Shown here: one piece after another, positions 1 to 6,749 of the stretch | How the letters are laid out: each line of letters opens with the position of its first letter | Position numbering within the stretch: the stretch's first letter is position 1 | DNA from: Pseudomonadales bacterium | GTDB taxonomy: Bacteria; Pseudomonadota; Gammaproteobacteria; Pseudomonadales; UBA3067 | Assembly: GCA_016763235.1 (NCBI GenBank) | Contig: JAESUE010000152.1 | Coordinates: 1 to 7,798, forward strand | Reading direction: 5' to 3' | DNA length: 7,798 nt | Program-made: the position numbers and the translations under genes | The notes under the pieces: model-generated | The model's database searches: none | What the model saw: only the letters and a program-made list of their open reading frames with translations | What the model was told of the DNA's origin: nothing

Positions 1-995
1 ATGTAGGTGATGTAACCCGCCTCATATAAGCGCTGAGCCATCATCATGGTTTTCTTTACACCAAAACCCAGGCGCGTGCTGGCTGCCTGCTGCAAAGTCG
101 AGGTGATATAGGGAGCCGACGGACGGCTTTGAGTTGGCTTATCTTCCCTTTTAGCCACCTTGAATTCAGCAGTTTCGAGACGTTTGAGTATTTCATCAGT
201 AGTTGCTTTATTATCCGGGCGAAAATTCTTCCCCCCATCCTTTACAACTTTAAAATTGATTTCATCATTCTTTAACGTTGTTGTATCGGCAAATACTTCC
301 CAGTACTCTTCAGGAATAAACGCCCTTATTTCCTTTTCTCTATCCACTACAAGGCGCGTAGCAACAGACTGGACGCGGCCAGCAGATAACCCACGCGCTA
401 CTTTTTCCCATAACAAAGGGGAAAGCATATAACCGACAACCCGATCCATAAAACGACGGGCTTGCTGCGCGTTAACCCGGTCTATATCAAGATCGACCGG
501 TGCCGTAAACGCTTGGTTAATTGCCTTTTTAGTGATCTCGTTAAACACCACCCGACGATAGCGGGACTCATCCCCGCCAATCACTTCACGTAAGTGCCAG
601 GCTATGGCCTCCCCCTCTCTATCCAAATCCGTCGCGAGGTAGATGGTGTCGGCGTCTTTTGCCAACCGTTTTAACTCATTAACGACTTTTTCCTTGCCTG
701 GAAGAACCTGATAATTCGCCTCCCAGTTGTTCTCAGCATCAATTCCCATACGCGCGATAAGCGCCGTTCGAGACTTGCGGCGTTTATGGGCTTCCCGTTC
801 TTCAGGGGGCAGTTTTCTGGTAATCGCGGCTTGCCGTGCACGCTCTTTAGGGTCAACGGACTTTGTTCCACTGCCGCTCACGGGGAGATCTCTAACGTGG
901 CCAACGCTGGATTTTACGATGAAATCGGGCCCTAAATATTTATTTATGGTCTTCGCCTTTGCTGGCGACTCCACAATAACCAGTGATTTTGACAT
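1..995 (-). CDS. topA: DNA topoisomerase I, N-terminal 331 codons (partial, runs off the left edge)
   Basis: Type IA topoisomerase, which relaxes negatively supercoiled DNA by passing one strand through a transient break joined to an active-site tyrosine. I translated the reverse strand codon by codon from the ATG at 995-993 and found an unbroken frame to the window edge. The TOPRIM domain starts with MSKSLVIVESPAKAKT, giving the metal-site glutamate Glu9. It continues to ATDLDREGEA, where Asp123, Asp125 and Glu127 form the acidic DxDxE triad. The motifs NAQQARRFMDR and GLSAGRVQS of the central domains follow. The last complete codon (5-3, in GYITY) is Tyr331, which corresponds to the catalytic Tyr319 of E. 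coli. The remaining catalytic-core sequence, the zinc-binding and the C-terminal domains lie outside the window. The numbering is 12 higher than in E. coli because of a longer charged insert at about residues 42-80. That region is also variable in E. coli TopA. No clear Shine-Dalgarno precedes the ATG, but the conserved N-terminus fixes the start. Confidence 0.98.
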   Translation of the reverse strand, partial: MSKSLVIVESPAKAKTINKYLGPDFIVKSSVGHVRDLPVSGSGTKSVDPKERARQAAITRKLPPEEREAHKRRKSRTALIARMGIDAENNWEANYQVLPGKEKVVNELKRLAKDADTIYLATDLDREGEAIAWHLREVIGGDESRYRRVVFNEITKKAINQAFTAPVDLDIDRVNAQQARRFMDRVVGYMLSPLLWEKVARGLSAGRVQSVATRLVVDREKEIRAFIPEEYWEVFADTTTLKNDEINFKVVKDGGKNFRPDNKATTDEILKRLETAEFKVAKREDKPTQSRPSAPYITSTLQQAASTRLGFGVKKTMMMAQRLYEAGYITY

Positions 996-1367
996 AATAT
1001 TTTCTATGATAATCAGTAGATTAGGCTAGCTTTACACGCCATGCTGCAAGGGTATTCACTCAACAGCAAACCGTTATAACTAGAAAAAAGAGCGACATAT
1101 ATAAGTGGAACGATTCTTTTGGTCAAGCTAATTGTTGGAAAAAAGCATAGCTGTTATTAGAAAAATACCACAATCAGGAGCATTAATTTCATCAAACTAT
1201 TTTAGTTAGGCTCCAAAACCAAGCTAAATGACAGCTATTTAGATTGCGTTCCCAGGTATAAATGACCCTGTTTTAACACCCTTATGCACAAATTTTAGCG
1301 CAAGCTGGTCAAGCTGATATAGTTACGTTAAATGAATGAATAATTCGAAACATGGCAAGAAAGTTTT
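996..1367. other. Intergenic region between the small membrane-protein gene and topA (372 bases)
   Basis: Both flanking genes point left. The region carries the topA promoter and leader (996-1126) and two copies of TGGTCAAGCT (1120-1129 and 1306-1315). The second copy is embedded in a tandem CAAGCTG repeat at 1301-1307 and 1310-1316. I found no convincing intrinsic terminator after the upstream gene, no RNA gene, and no open reading frame with a credible start. An 11-codon hydrophobic reverse-strand reading frame at 1192-1157 has no correctly placed Shine-Dalgarno. Confidence 0.6.
1098..1126 (-). promoter_or_regulatory. Predicted sigma70-type promoter of topA
   Basis: On the reverse strand a -35 hexamer TTGACC (1126-1121) is followed by a 17-base spacer and a -10 hexamer TATATA (1103-1098). 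Transcription would begin near 1091, leaving an untranslated leader of about 95 bases before the topA ATG. The -35 matches the consensus at five of six positions and the -10 at four of six. This is the best promoter-like sequence I found in the window. The -35 lies inside one copy of a 10-base repeat (TGGTCAAGCT) described in the findings. The assignment is from sequence only. Confidence 0.6.
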
Positions 1368-1811
1368 TCAGTCACTCGTAAACAAATACCGATAGACATC
1401 TGAGTATAGATCTTCCGATTCCTGCCAATATACAATTAACGCCGATGGCTGTCGCTCTATTGCTACAAGATGATCAGCAAGGGCTTTCTTTAGTGCACGA
1501 ATCCGCATAATATCGCCAGAATCCAAGTTCCCTTCAATCTGCCACGCCGTTGTTTCATCTCCAACCGGAACACAGTGCCAAACATGATGACTGGGCTCTC
1601 CACCAATGTGCTGGTAAGCGGTAAATTGACTTGGCACGGAGCCTCCGGTGATCCAGTCGAGCTCTTTAAGCCAAACGATTTTCACGCTAATGCCATCATG
1701 GATCGCCTTGATTCGCAACTTACTTAGCATTCTCTCACGCTTCGTGGGCATCAGTTTTAAAACCGAAATTACAATGGTAAACAACACTAATACTATAAAT
1801 AAATAAACCAA
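1368..1811 (-). CDS. Small membrane-anchored protein of unknown function (147 aa, TTG start)
   Basis: I do not recognise this protein and assign no function. Residues 2-18 (VYLFIVLVLF...) form one hydrophobic segment. It is followed by a basic stretch (KLMPTKRERMLSKLR), so by the positive-inside rule the remaining 120 or so residues should face the cytoplasm. That soluble part is a mixed domain with several tryptophans and histidines (HIGGEPSHHVWHCVPVG, TTAWQIEG). A charged helix (residues about 100-120) and a YWQESEDLYSDVYRYLF tail follow. The start is a TTG at 1811-1809. No in-frame ATG lies close upstream, and AGGAAAGG sits five bases before it. The single-helix N-terminus could lead an automatic pipeline to call it YajC-like, but I see no SecDF-YajC signature. 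The coding evidence is good because the frame is open with non-random composition; the function is open. Confidence 0.75.
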   Translation of the reverse strand: MVYLFIVLVLFTIVISVLKLMPTKRERMLSKLRIKAIHDGISVKIVWLKELDWITGGSVPSQFTAYQHIGGEPSHHVWHCVPVGDETTAWQIEGNLDSGDIMRIRALKKALADHLVAIERQPSALIVYWQESEDLYSDVYRYLFTSD

Positions 1812-1816
1812 TGGTA

Positions 1817-1824
1817 CCTTTCCT
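1817..1824 (-). promoter_or_regulatory. Ribosome binding site deciding a TTG start
   Basis: The reverse strand reads AGGAAAGG, then GTACC-type spacer sequence of five bases, then TTG. This purine-rich match to the anti-Shine-Dalgarno sequence, together with the absence of a nearby in-frame ATG, is why the 147-residue protein is started at the TTG codon. Confidence 0.6.
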
Positions 1825-1855
1825 ATCGTTAATACAAGATCACTACAAATACAGA

Positions 1856-1915
1856 GCTGTCATAGGAAATAAGCATTAAAACTGTGACAGCCTGCCATCT
1901 GGGCTTATTCAGGCT
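1856..1915. repeat. Two overlapping inverted repeats (possible alternative hairpins)
   Basis: GCTGTCATAG (1856-1865) pairs with CTGTGACAGC (1882-1891), nine Watson-Crick pairs plus one U-G on the plus-strand RNA, around a 16-base A-rich loop. AGCCTG (1889-1894) pairs perfectly with CAGGCT (1910-1915) around 15 bases. The two structures share positions 1889-1891, so they cannot both form fully. No uridine run follows on either strand, so neither looks like a terminator. They lie about 45 bases upstream of the leftward TTG start. Confidence 0.45.
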
Positions 1916-1950
1916 ATATGCATTCCCCTGCTTTGCCCCCTGACTTCGTT

Positions 1951-1979
1951 GTAACAAAAAACAGATGTACTCCTATAAC
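1951..1979 (+). promoter_or_regulatory. Candidate sigma70-type promoter toward slt
   Basis: GTAACA (1951-1956, four of six matches) is separated by 17 bases from TATAAC (1974-1979, five of six matches). This would give a leader of roughly 235 bases before the preferred slt start. A second, weaker possibility is the TATACT/TATAAA run at 2111-2121, which has no recognisable -35 element. Confidence 0.3.
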
Positions 1980-2207
1980 ACTACGGGAATATGAACAATG
2001 CTTACACCTCTACTCTACTAAATTTAGATTTTTAACGGCGCATTAACAAATTGTTACGCTTTATTGATTACAACATGCTTCAGCGGAAGGAAATATCTCG
2101 ACGTGCTGCTTATACTATAAATTGCTTACTGGTTTAACAAGGACGCATCGATGTCTCTTTTACTGGTGGCTTTTAAATGAGAACGCCCAGAAATACACAA
2201 AAAGCAT

Positions 2208-2213
2208 GGAAGG
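2208..2213 (+). promoter_or_regulatory. Ribosome binding site supporting the slt start at 2222
   Basis: GGAAGG is placed eight bases before the ATG at 2222. The competing ATG at 2177 is preceded only by GGTGG (2164-2168). This site plus the signal-peptide layout decides the start, with moderate certainty. Confidence 0.5.
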
Positions 2214-2221
2214 CTTTTTAT

Positions 2222-4381
2222 ATGGTTATAACTTACACTTCATATAGAATCATCAAAAAATTTGCGCTCACCCTACTTGTTCTTGTTGTCCCACTGCCCC
2301 TTATGAGCAGCCCTCAGCTCCCTCAAGAAAATGGTTTATCAACAGAAAATATCGGTTCTCTCCCCTATATAAAACTAAGACCGGAAACCCTACTTGCATA
2401 CAGCTCTTTACATCCAAATAATTACATTCGCAGTTTTAACATGGGCATTCAGCCGCCCCATTTTTTACAAAACCGTCACGCATTCGCACTTAATACCCAA
2501 ACCAACAATGCATCCGTTTCTATCAAAGAAATTACGCTAAAAAAGCAGCGTCAGCTATACACTGCAACAATAAGAGCCATTTATTCTGGTAACAAAAAAG
2601 ACCCAGATATAGCCAGGGAAAAGTTGCGAAATTATCCTTTGTTACCCTACATTAAATATCACGAACTCCGGAGCAGCATCAACAAGGTCACTCCTACAGA
2701 AATAGATGAATATATACTCACTAACCCAGATGTACCTGTTGCCATTTTCTTAAAAACAAGGAAGCTTTTTTCTCTCGCAAAAGCAAAAAAATGGGAGGAA
2801 TTTTTAGCCTACTACTCGCCCAGCACGGACATTAAATTAAGCTGCTATTTCCAACAAGCTTTACTCAACACTCAAGATAAAGTATCCACTTCCGATGACA
2901 TAAAAAACTTATGGTTAGTTGGGAAATCCCAACCAAAAAACTGCGATCCGGTTTTTAATGCGTGGATAGAGTCCGATCATTTTGATAGTTCTTATGCGTG
3001 GAATCGATACATTCTTGCGTTAAAAAATGGGCATCCATCACTTGCTAAATACCTAATAAAATATTTACCTGAAAACCATAAAAAAATAGCGAAACTCGGT
3101 ATTAATCTATATAGGCACCCTGAAAAAATAGAAAGCCTTGGCGTTTCTATGAATGAAAAGCAGAAAGATATTTTTCACATTGCCCTTTCTCGATTAATTT
3201 ACAAAAATCCTGGCAAGGCAGGCGATCTAATCTCTACTCTCACCCAAAAGTACAAACTTAACGCAAGCGAAGTATCCCCTCATCAAGAGCAGCTCGCCAT
3301 CATTCTCGCAGTGAGGTTTCTACCTGAAGCAGAGAAATGGCTTGAAATTGCTAATAAAGATAAATTAGACCCCGTTTTAAATGAACTTAATATTAGAACA
3401 TCTCTTCGCAATCTCGAATGGAAAAAAGCAAATAAAAAAATCAACGCCCTACCCTTAGAGGCTTTAAATAGCGATCGCTGGCAATACTGGCAGGCCCGCA
3501 CCCTCCAACTCGCGGAAATAGAAGCGCCTGCTGATAGTGAGAATACGCTTCAAAAGCTTGCCAAGAAACCCAACTTTTACGGCCACATGGCAAGAAATGG
3601 GGAGCAGGCGGAATTTAGCCTTGTGAAAAAACCCGTTAAAAACAGCCCATCCCAGAAAAAAACCACCTCCAAACAAATAAATGTTAGGCGCGCCTATGAA
3701 TTTCACGTGCTTGGGCAACACACAAACGCCCGTCGAGAATGGCGTTATGCAATGCAATCACTAAACCCTGAACAACGGCTTGTTGCTGCAGAACTCGCGC
3801 AGGATTGGGGTGGCCCCAGCTTAAGTATTAGAGCAGCAAATTTAGCAACACCGCATAATAATTTCGATTTACGCTTCCCCATGGGCTACAGCCACGAAGT
3901 AAGCACCTACGCTAACAGAACCCTCACAAATCAGGAGCTTATATTCGCACTCATTAGACAGGAGAGTCTCTTTACTCCTGATGCTCGCTCTCATGCTGGC
4001 GCGCTAGGAATAATGCAGATAATGCCCGAGACGGCAAAAAGAGTCGCTAAAAAGAATAATATTTCATACCTAGGCTCCAGGGATTTACTCAACCCAGAAA
4101 AGAACATTCATATTGGTACAACCTTTCTAAAACAACTTGTCACGCGGTTTGATGGCAACGAAGTTCTGGCCATGGCTGCCTATAATGCCGGCCCTCACAG
4201 GGTGAAAAAATGGATTCCGAAAGAAACGGCTTTACCACTAGACGTATGGATAGAAACAATACCCTTTAAAGAAACCAGAAACTATGTAAAGCACCTTCTC
4301 ATCAACAAAGAAATCTATAGAGAAAAGCTAGGGCTAAATTCACCAAACACTTCCTTTGATATGATGATAAACCCAAGCTAA
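2222..4381 (+). CDS. slt: Soluble lytic murein transglycosylase, Slt70 type (GH23)
   Basis: Periplasmic enzyme that cleaves the MurNAc-GlcNAc bond of peptidoglycan and leaves 1,6-anhydromuropeptides, acting in wall turnover. With the start chosen here the protein has 719 residues. Residues 1-30 form a signal peptide (basic YRIIKK, then FALTLLVLVVPLPL). The helical superhelix from about residue 107 has recognisable Slt70 segments, LWLVGKSQPKNCD and DRWQYWQARTLQL. The C-terminal SLT domain has the catalytic Glu581 in LIRQES, GALGIMQIMPETA at 593-605, and AYNAG at 653-657 with Tyr654. E. coli Slt70 is about 645 residues. Most of the excess is a 75-residue segment after the signal peptide. An upstream in-frame ATG at 2177 would give 734 residues. 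I prefer 2222 because GGAAGG lies eight bases before it and the signal peptide then has a normal n-region. The stop is followed after 121 bases by the CheZ-like gene, so cotranscription is possible. Confidence 0.95.
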   Translation: MVITYTSYRIIKKFALTLLVLVVPLPLMSSPQLPQENGLSTENIGSLPYIKLRPETLLAYSSLHPNNYIRSFNMGIQPPHFLQNRHAFALNTQTNNASVSIKEITLKKQRQLYTATIRAIYSGNKKDPDIAREKLRNYPLLPYIKYHELRSSINKVTPTEIDEYILTNPDVPVAIFLKTRKLFSLAKAKKWEEFLAYYSPSTDIKLSCYFQQALLNTQDKVSTSDDIKNLWLVGKSQPKNCDPVFNAWIESDHFDSSYAWNRYILALKNGHPSLAKYLIKYLPENHKKIAKLGINLYRHPEKIESLGVSMNEKQKDIFHIALSRLIYKNPGKAGDLISTLTQKYKLNASEVSPHQEQLAIILAVRFLPEAEKWLEIANKDKLDPVLNELNIRTSLRNLEWKKANKKINALPLEALNSDRWQYWQARTLQLAEIEAPADSENTLQKLAKKPNFYGHMARNGEQAEFSLVKKPVKNSPSQKKTTSKQINVRRAYEFHVLGQHTNARREWRYAMQSLNPEQRLVAAELAQDWGGPSLSIRAANLATPHNNFDLRFPMGYSHEVSTYANRTLTNQELIFALIRQESLFTPDARSHAGALGIMQIMPETAKRVAKKNNISYLGSRDLLNPEKNIHIGTTFLKQLVTRFDGNEVLAMAAYNAGPHRVKKWIPKETALPLDVWIETIPFKETRNYVKHLLINKEIYREKLGLNSPNTSFDMMINPS

Positions 4382-4405
4382 CTTCATCGCCATACAGATC
4401 ATTTA

Positions 4406-4427
4406 AGCTATGCTTAGCTGTAAGCAT
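4406..4427 (+). repeat. Hairpin just after slt, with two competing pairings
   Basis: ATGCTTA (4410-4416) pairs with TAAGCAT (4421-4427) around the tetraloop GCTG, a perfect seven-base stem. An alternative pairs AGCTA (4406-4410) with TAGCT (4415-4419) around TGCT. It begins 25-30 bases after the slt stop. There is no T-run behind it, so it is more likely an mRNA end-stabilising or processing structure than a classical terminator. It also covers the ATG at 4410, which argues against that codon as the start of the next gene. Confidence 0.4.
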
Positions 4428-4490
4428 GCATCAATACACAAGTCAAAAAGTCAGGCCACTTCTTACTTTGACTTTATTCAATTTAACGAT

Positions 4491-4494
4491 GGAG
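4491..4494 (+). promoter_or_regulatory. Ribosome binding site deciding the start of the CheZ-like gene
   Basis: GGAG, within GGAGATAAGG, sits eight bases before the ATG at 4503. The alternative ATG at 4410 has no comparable purine-rich sequence and is part of a hairpin stem. Confidence 0.6.
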
Positions 4495-4502
4495 ATAAGG
4501 CA

Positions 4503-5102
4503 ATGCAGCCAGTATCGCAACCAGTCAATCCTGGCTCTAGCAGCCAGAAACCAGATCTCGACTGGAGCCAGGCCAAAGAAACTATTACGATGCTCTGCCT
4601 TGCCACTGCTCAAATCGAAGCAGCCCTGAGAGATTCGACTAACTCTGTTGATGCTCTCGCTCAATCTTTCACAAAAATCGCCAACGACAGCCAACAGGTT
4701 CTTAAGATTGCAAGCCTAATGGAGGTAGAAGAAAGTAATCGCGCCCATCATTCTGAACTAACAAAGTCAGCGACAGAGCTACACGTTGAAATAAAAAACT
4801 CTATTATATCGTTTCAATTCCAAGACCGCGTTTCCCAAAAGCTCGCCCATGTTAACAGGAGCTTGGGGTTAGTGGCTGATTTGATTAGCGATTCAGACCG
4901 CTTATTTCAGCCTAATCAATGGCGAAACATTCAAGACGAAATTTCAAAATCTTATACTCTTGAATGCGAAAAAATCATGTTTGAAAAAATACTCGATGGC
5001 GCAACGATAAAGGAAGCTCTCAGGCTTTACGAGCAAAGCGACCTCAACAATGCGCAAATCACTGGCACCGGTAATAATGAAGATGACATAGAGCTATTTT
5101 AA
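4503..5102 (+). CDS. CheZ-like helical protein, candidate response-regulator phosphatase (199 aa)
   Basis: I do not recognise a named gene. The protein is rich in predicted helix, with a polar, probably disordered N-terminus (residues 1-20). Helices follow at about 21-70 and 80-130, and a third helical region lies at about 137-180. In the second helix it reads SFQFQDRVSQKL, with Asp108 and Gln112. CheZ, which dephosphorylates CheY-P, has FQDLTGQ there, where Asp143 and Gln147 act in catalysis. The spacing D-x-x-x-Q and the preceding FQ are the same. After a short polar linker the chain ends in NNEDDIELF. CheZ ends in an acidic peptide closing with Phe that binds CheY. Family membership is inference from these two matches. 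An open frame extends upstream to an ATG at 4410 (230 aa). I choose 4503 because GGAG lies eight bases before it and the upstream residues look non-coding. No chemotaxis gene is adjacent. Confidence 0.8.
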   Translation: MQPVSQPVNPGSSSQKPDLDWSQAKETITMLCLATAQIEAALRDSTNSVDALAQSFTKIANDSQQVLKIASLMEVEESNRAHHSELTKSATELHVEIKNSIISFQFQDRVSQKLAHVNRSLGLVADLISDSDRLFQPNQWRNIQDEISKSYTLECEKIMFEKILDGATIKEALRLYEQSDLNNAQITGTGNNEDDIELF

Positions 5103-5288
5103 TTTAAAAGAACGTTTTTTACCGAAAAAATCTCAGTCTAGCCGCCATACCTTCTTAGTATTTTGGAGCTTAAAACAATGTCATGGCCACGCCCGCATGA
5201 CTTCTCCATTAATTACTCACACGCTTTTGGCATACCAACATTCAAGCCCCTTACCTTTTGAACCTGTTCACTATGGAGCACCACTTTC

Positions 5289-6719
5289 ATGTTCAGACGA
5301 ACGAAAATAGTCGCCACACTTGGCCCAGCATGCGACAGGAATGATCATTTAGAAAAAATGGTTAAGGCAGGCGTAAATGTGCTGCGTGTTAACTTTTCAC
5401 ACGGGACATCAGAAGAGCACATCAAACGGGTAAAACAAGTTAGGGAGCTTAGCAAGAAATTTAACATCCCCTTAGGCATTCTTGCCGATCTTCAGGGGCC
5501 AAAAATTCGTATCGAGTGTTTCGAAAATGGATCTGTTCACCTGACAGAGGGCGAACGCTTTATTTTAGATGCAGACTACCCCTCCGACAAAGGAAATACC
5601 GAAAGAGTAAGCATCGCCTACAAAGCACTTATGCATGATCTAAAAATGGGAGACACCCTGTTACTTGATGACGGCCGCATCGCATTATGGGTAGAGAAAA
5701 TTGAAAATTCCGAAATTATTTGCCGTGTTGTGATTGGTGGCATACTGTCGGATAGAAAAGGAATAAACTTACAAGGCGGAGGCCTTTCAGCACCGGCACT
5801 TACCGAAAAAGATAAGACTGATATCGTCACCGCAGCCGGATTTAACGCAGACTATATCGCTGTATCCTTTGTCAAAAATGCGGGGGATATTCATGAAGCT
5901 CGGCAATTATTTGAGAAAGCGGGAGGCTCAGGTGCCGTCGTCGCAAAAATTGAACGATCGGAAGCCCTTGATAATATCGATGAAATCATTGATGCCACAG
6001 ATATTATTATGGTTGCGAGAGGAGACCTTGGTGTAGAAATCGGAGATGCCGCTCTCCCTCCTGCGCAAAAACGCCTTATTAGTCAAGCCATACACAAAAA
6101 CAAAGCAGTCATCACCGCTACGCAAATGATGGAATCGATGATTGAAAATCCCATTCCAACTCGCGCAGAAGTATTTGATGTTGCGAATGCCGTCATCGAT
6201 GGAACCGATGCCGTTATGCTTTCTGCTGAAACTGCAACGGGAAAATTCCCAGATAAGACTATCGCAGCAATGGATAGAATTTGTCGTGAGGTTGAGAAGC
6301 GACCCCAGGTTAAACAATCAAACCATCGCATCGACAGCCGGTTTCAGCGCGTAGATGAGGCCATCGCGCTCGGTGGAATGTATATAGCCAACCACCTTAA
6401 TGTAAGAGCCATCGTTTCACTCACGCACTCAGGCTCAACCCCCATATGGATGTCTCGAATCAGCTCGGGGATACCCATCTTTGCTTTGACACCTAACCAA
6501 GACACCTATACCAAATTAACGCCCTACCGTGGCGTACAACCCATTATGTTCACGCTTCCTGAGCGCAGCCAGTACGGGGAAGTTAATCGTATGATCATTG
6601 AACTTCTAAAAGAAAAAAATATTGTCAGCAACGGGGATTTGGTTATTCTCGCAAAAGGTGATTACCAGAATATTGAAGATGGCACCAATGCGCTCAAAAT
6701 TGTAGAAGTTGGCGATTAA
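5289..6719 (+). CDS. pykA: Pyruvate kinase, PykA type
   Basis: Cytoplasmic enzyme that transfers phosphate from phosphoenolpyruvate to ADP in the last step of glycolysis. The 476-residue frame is complete (E. coli PykA has 480). Domain A begins with RRTKIVATLGPA, and the VLRVNFSHG motif supplies Arg33, Asn35, Ser37 and His38. ADLQGPKIR follows at 66-74. Domain B covers about 75-168. Domain A resumes with VAKIER (Lys220 and the metal ligand Glu222), ARGDLGVEIG (metal ligand Asp246) and ITATQMMESM (Thr278). Domain C holds the effector phosphate loop THSGST (379-384). KGINLQGGGLSAPALTEKDK and DAALPPAQK resemble PykA more than PykF, so activation by AMP or sugar phosphates is likely rather than by fructose 1,6-bisphosphate alone; this is inference. 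GGAG at 5275-5278 lies ten bases before the ATG. The 186 bases upstream show no promoter or regulator palindrome that I can defend. Confidence 0.98.
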   Translation: MFRRTKIVATLGPACDRNDHLEKMVKAGVNVLRVNFSHGTSEEHIKRVKQVRELSKKFNIPLGILADLQGPKIRIECFENGSVHLTEGERFILDADYPSDKGNTERVSIAYKALMHDLKMGDTLLLDDGRIALWVEKIENSEIICRVVIGGILSDRKGINLQGGGLSAPALTEKDKTDIVTAAGFNADYIAVSFVKNAGDIHEARQLFEKAGGSGAVVAKIERSEALDNIDEIIDATDIIMVARGDLGVEIGDAALPPAQKRLISQAIHKNKAVITATQMMESMIENPIPTRAEVFDVANAVIDGTDAVMLSAETATGKFPDKTIAAMDRICREVEKRPQVKQSNHRIDSRFQRVDEAIALGGMYIANHLNVRAIVSLTHSGSTPIWMSRISSGIPIFALTPNQDTYTKLTPYRGVQPIMFTLPERSQYGEVNRMIIELLKEKNIVSNGDLVILAKGDYQNIEDGTNALKIVEVGD

Positions 6720-6749
6720 GAAACACCCATAATACTCAAACTTGAATCT

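Larger units (their letters stand above)
1812..2221. other. Divergent intergenic region between the small membrane-protein gene and slt
   Basis: This gap separates leftward from rightward transcription and should hold promoters for both sides. It contains two overlapping inverted repeats (1856-1891 and 1889-1915), a TAACAA-A-TTGTTA palindrome at 2044-2056, and a nine-codon reading frame at 2151-2180 that overlaps the upstream candidate start of slt. Two weak rightward promoter candidates lie within it. I saw no RNA gene. No convincing leftward promoter was found for the 147-residue protein gene. Confidence 0.5.

Noticed and set aside
755..875. Charged insert in TopA (residues about 42-80) as a possible novel domain
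   Set aside because: E. coli TopA also has a variable lysine-rich segment at this place, so it is ordinary family variation.
727..1029. Plus-strand open frame of about 100 codons opposite topA
   Set aside because: It overlaps the fully conserved TopA N-terminus on the other strand, so it is an antisense shadow.
1157..1192. Reverse-strand 11-codon hydrophobic reading frame (MKLMLLIVVFF)
   Set aside because: It looks like a tiny membrane peptide, but the nearest GGAG is about 17 bases away and the surrounding sequence is AT-rich, so chance is the simpler explanation.
2044..2056. Palindrome TAACAA-A-TTGTTA upstream of slt as an operator
   Set aside because: Perfect but short and AT-rich, as often arises by chance in such a region. 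No second copy or regulator gene is nearby, so it is only mentioned in the intergenic description.
3464..3757. Minus-strand open frame opposite slt
   Set aside because: It lies within conserved Slt superhelix sequence and has no start context of its own.
4410..4502. Upstream extension of the CheZ-like protein to the ATG at 4410
   Set aside because: No Shine-Dalgarno precedes it, the ATG lies in a hairpin stem, and the added residues have no helical or motif character. The ATG at 4503 has GGAG at good spacing.
5103..5288. Search for a carbon-regulator site (HexR or Cra type) upstream of pykA
   Set aside because: I found no palindrome resembling the known consensus sequences. The short AACGTTTTTT and TTAATTA elements are too degenerate to claim.
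5928..6317. 129-codon minus-strand frame opposite pykA
   Set aside because: It is antisense to the most conserved part of pyruvate kinase. Its Cys/Phe/Asn-rich composition is what reverse reading of that region would give.
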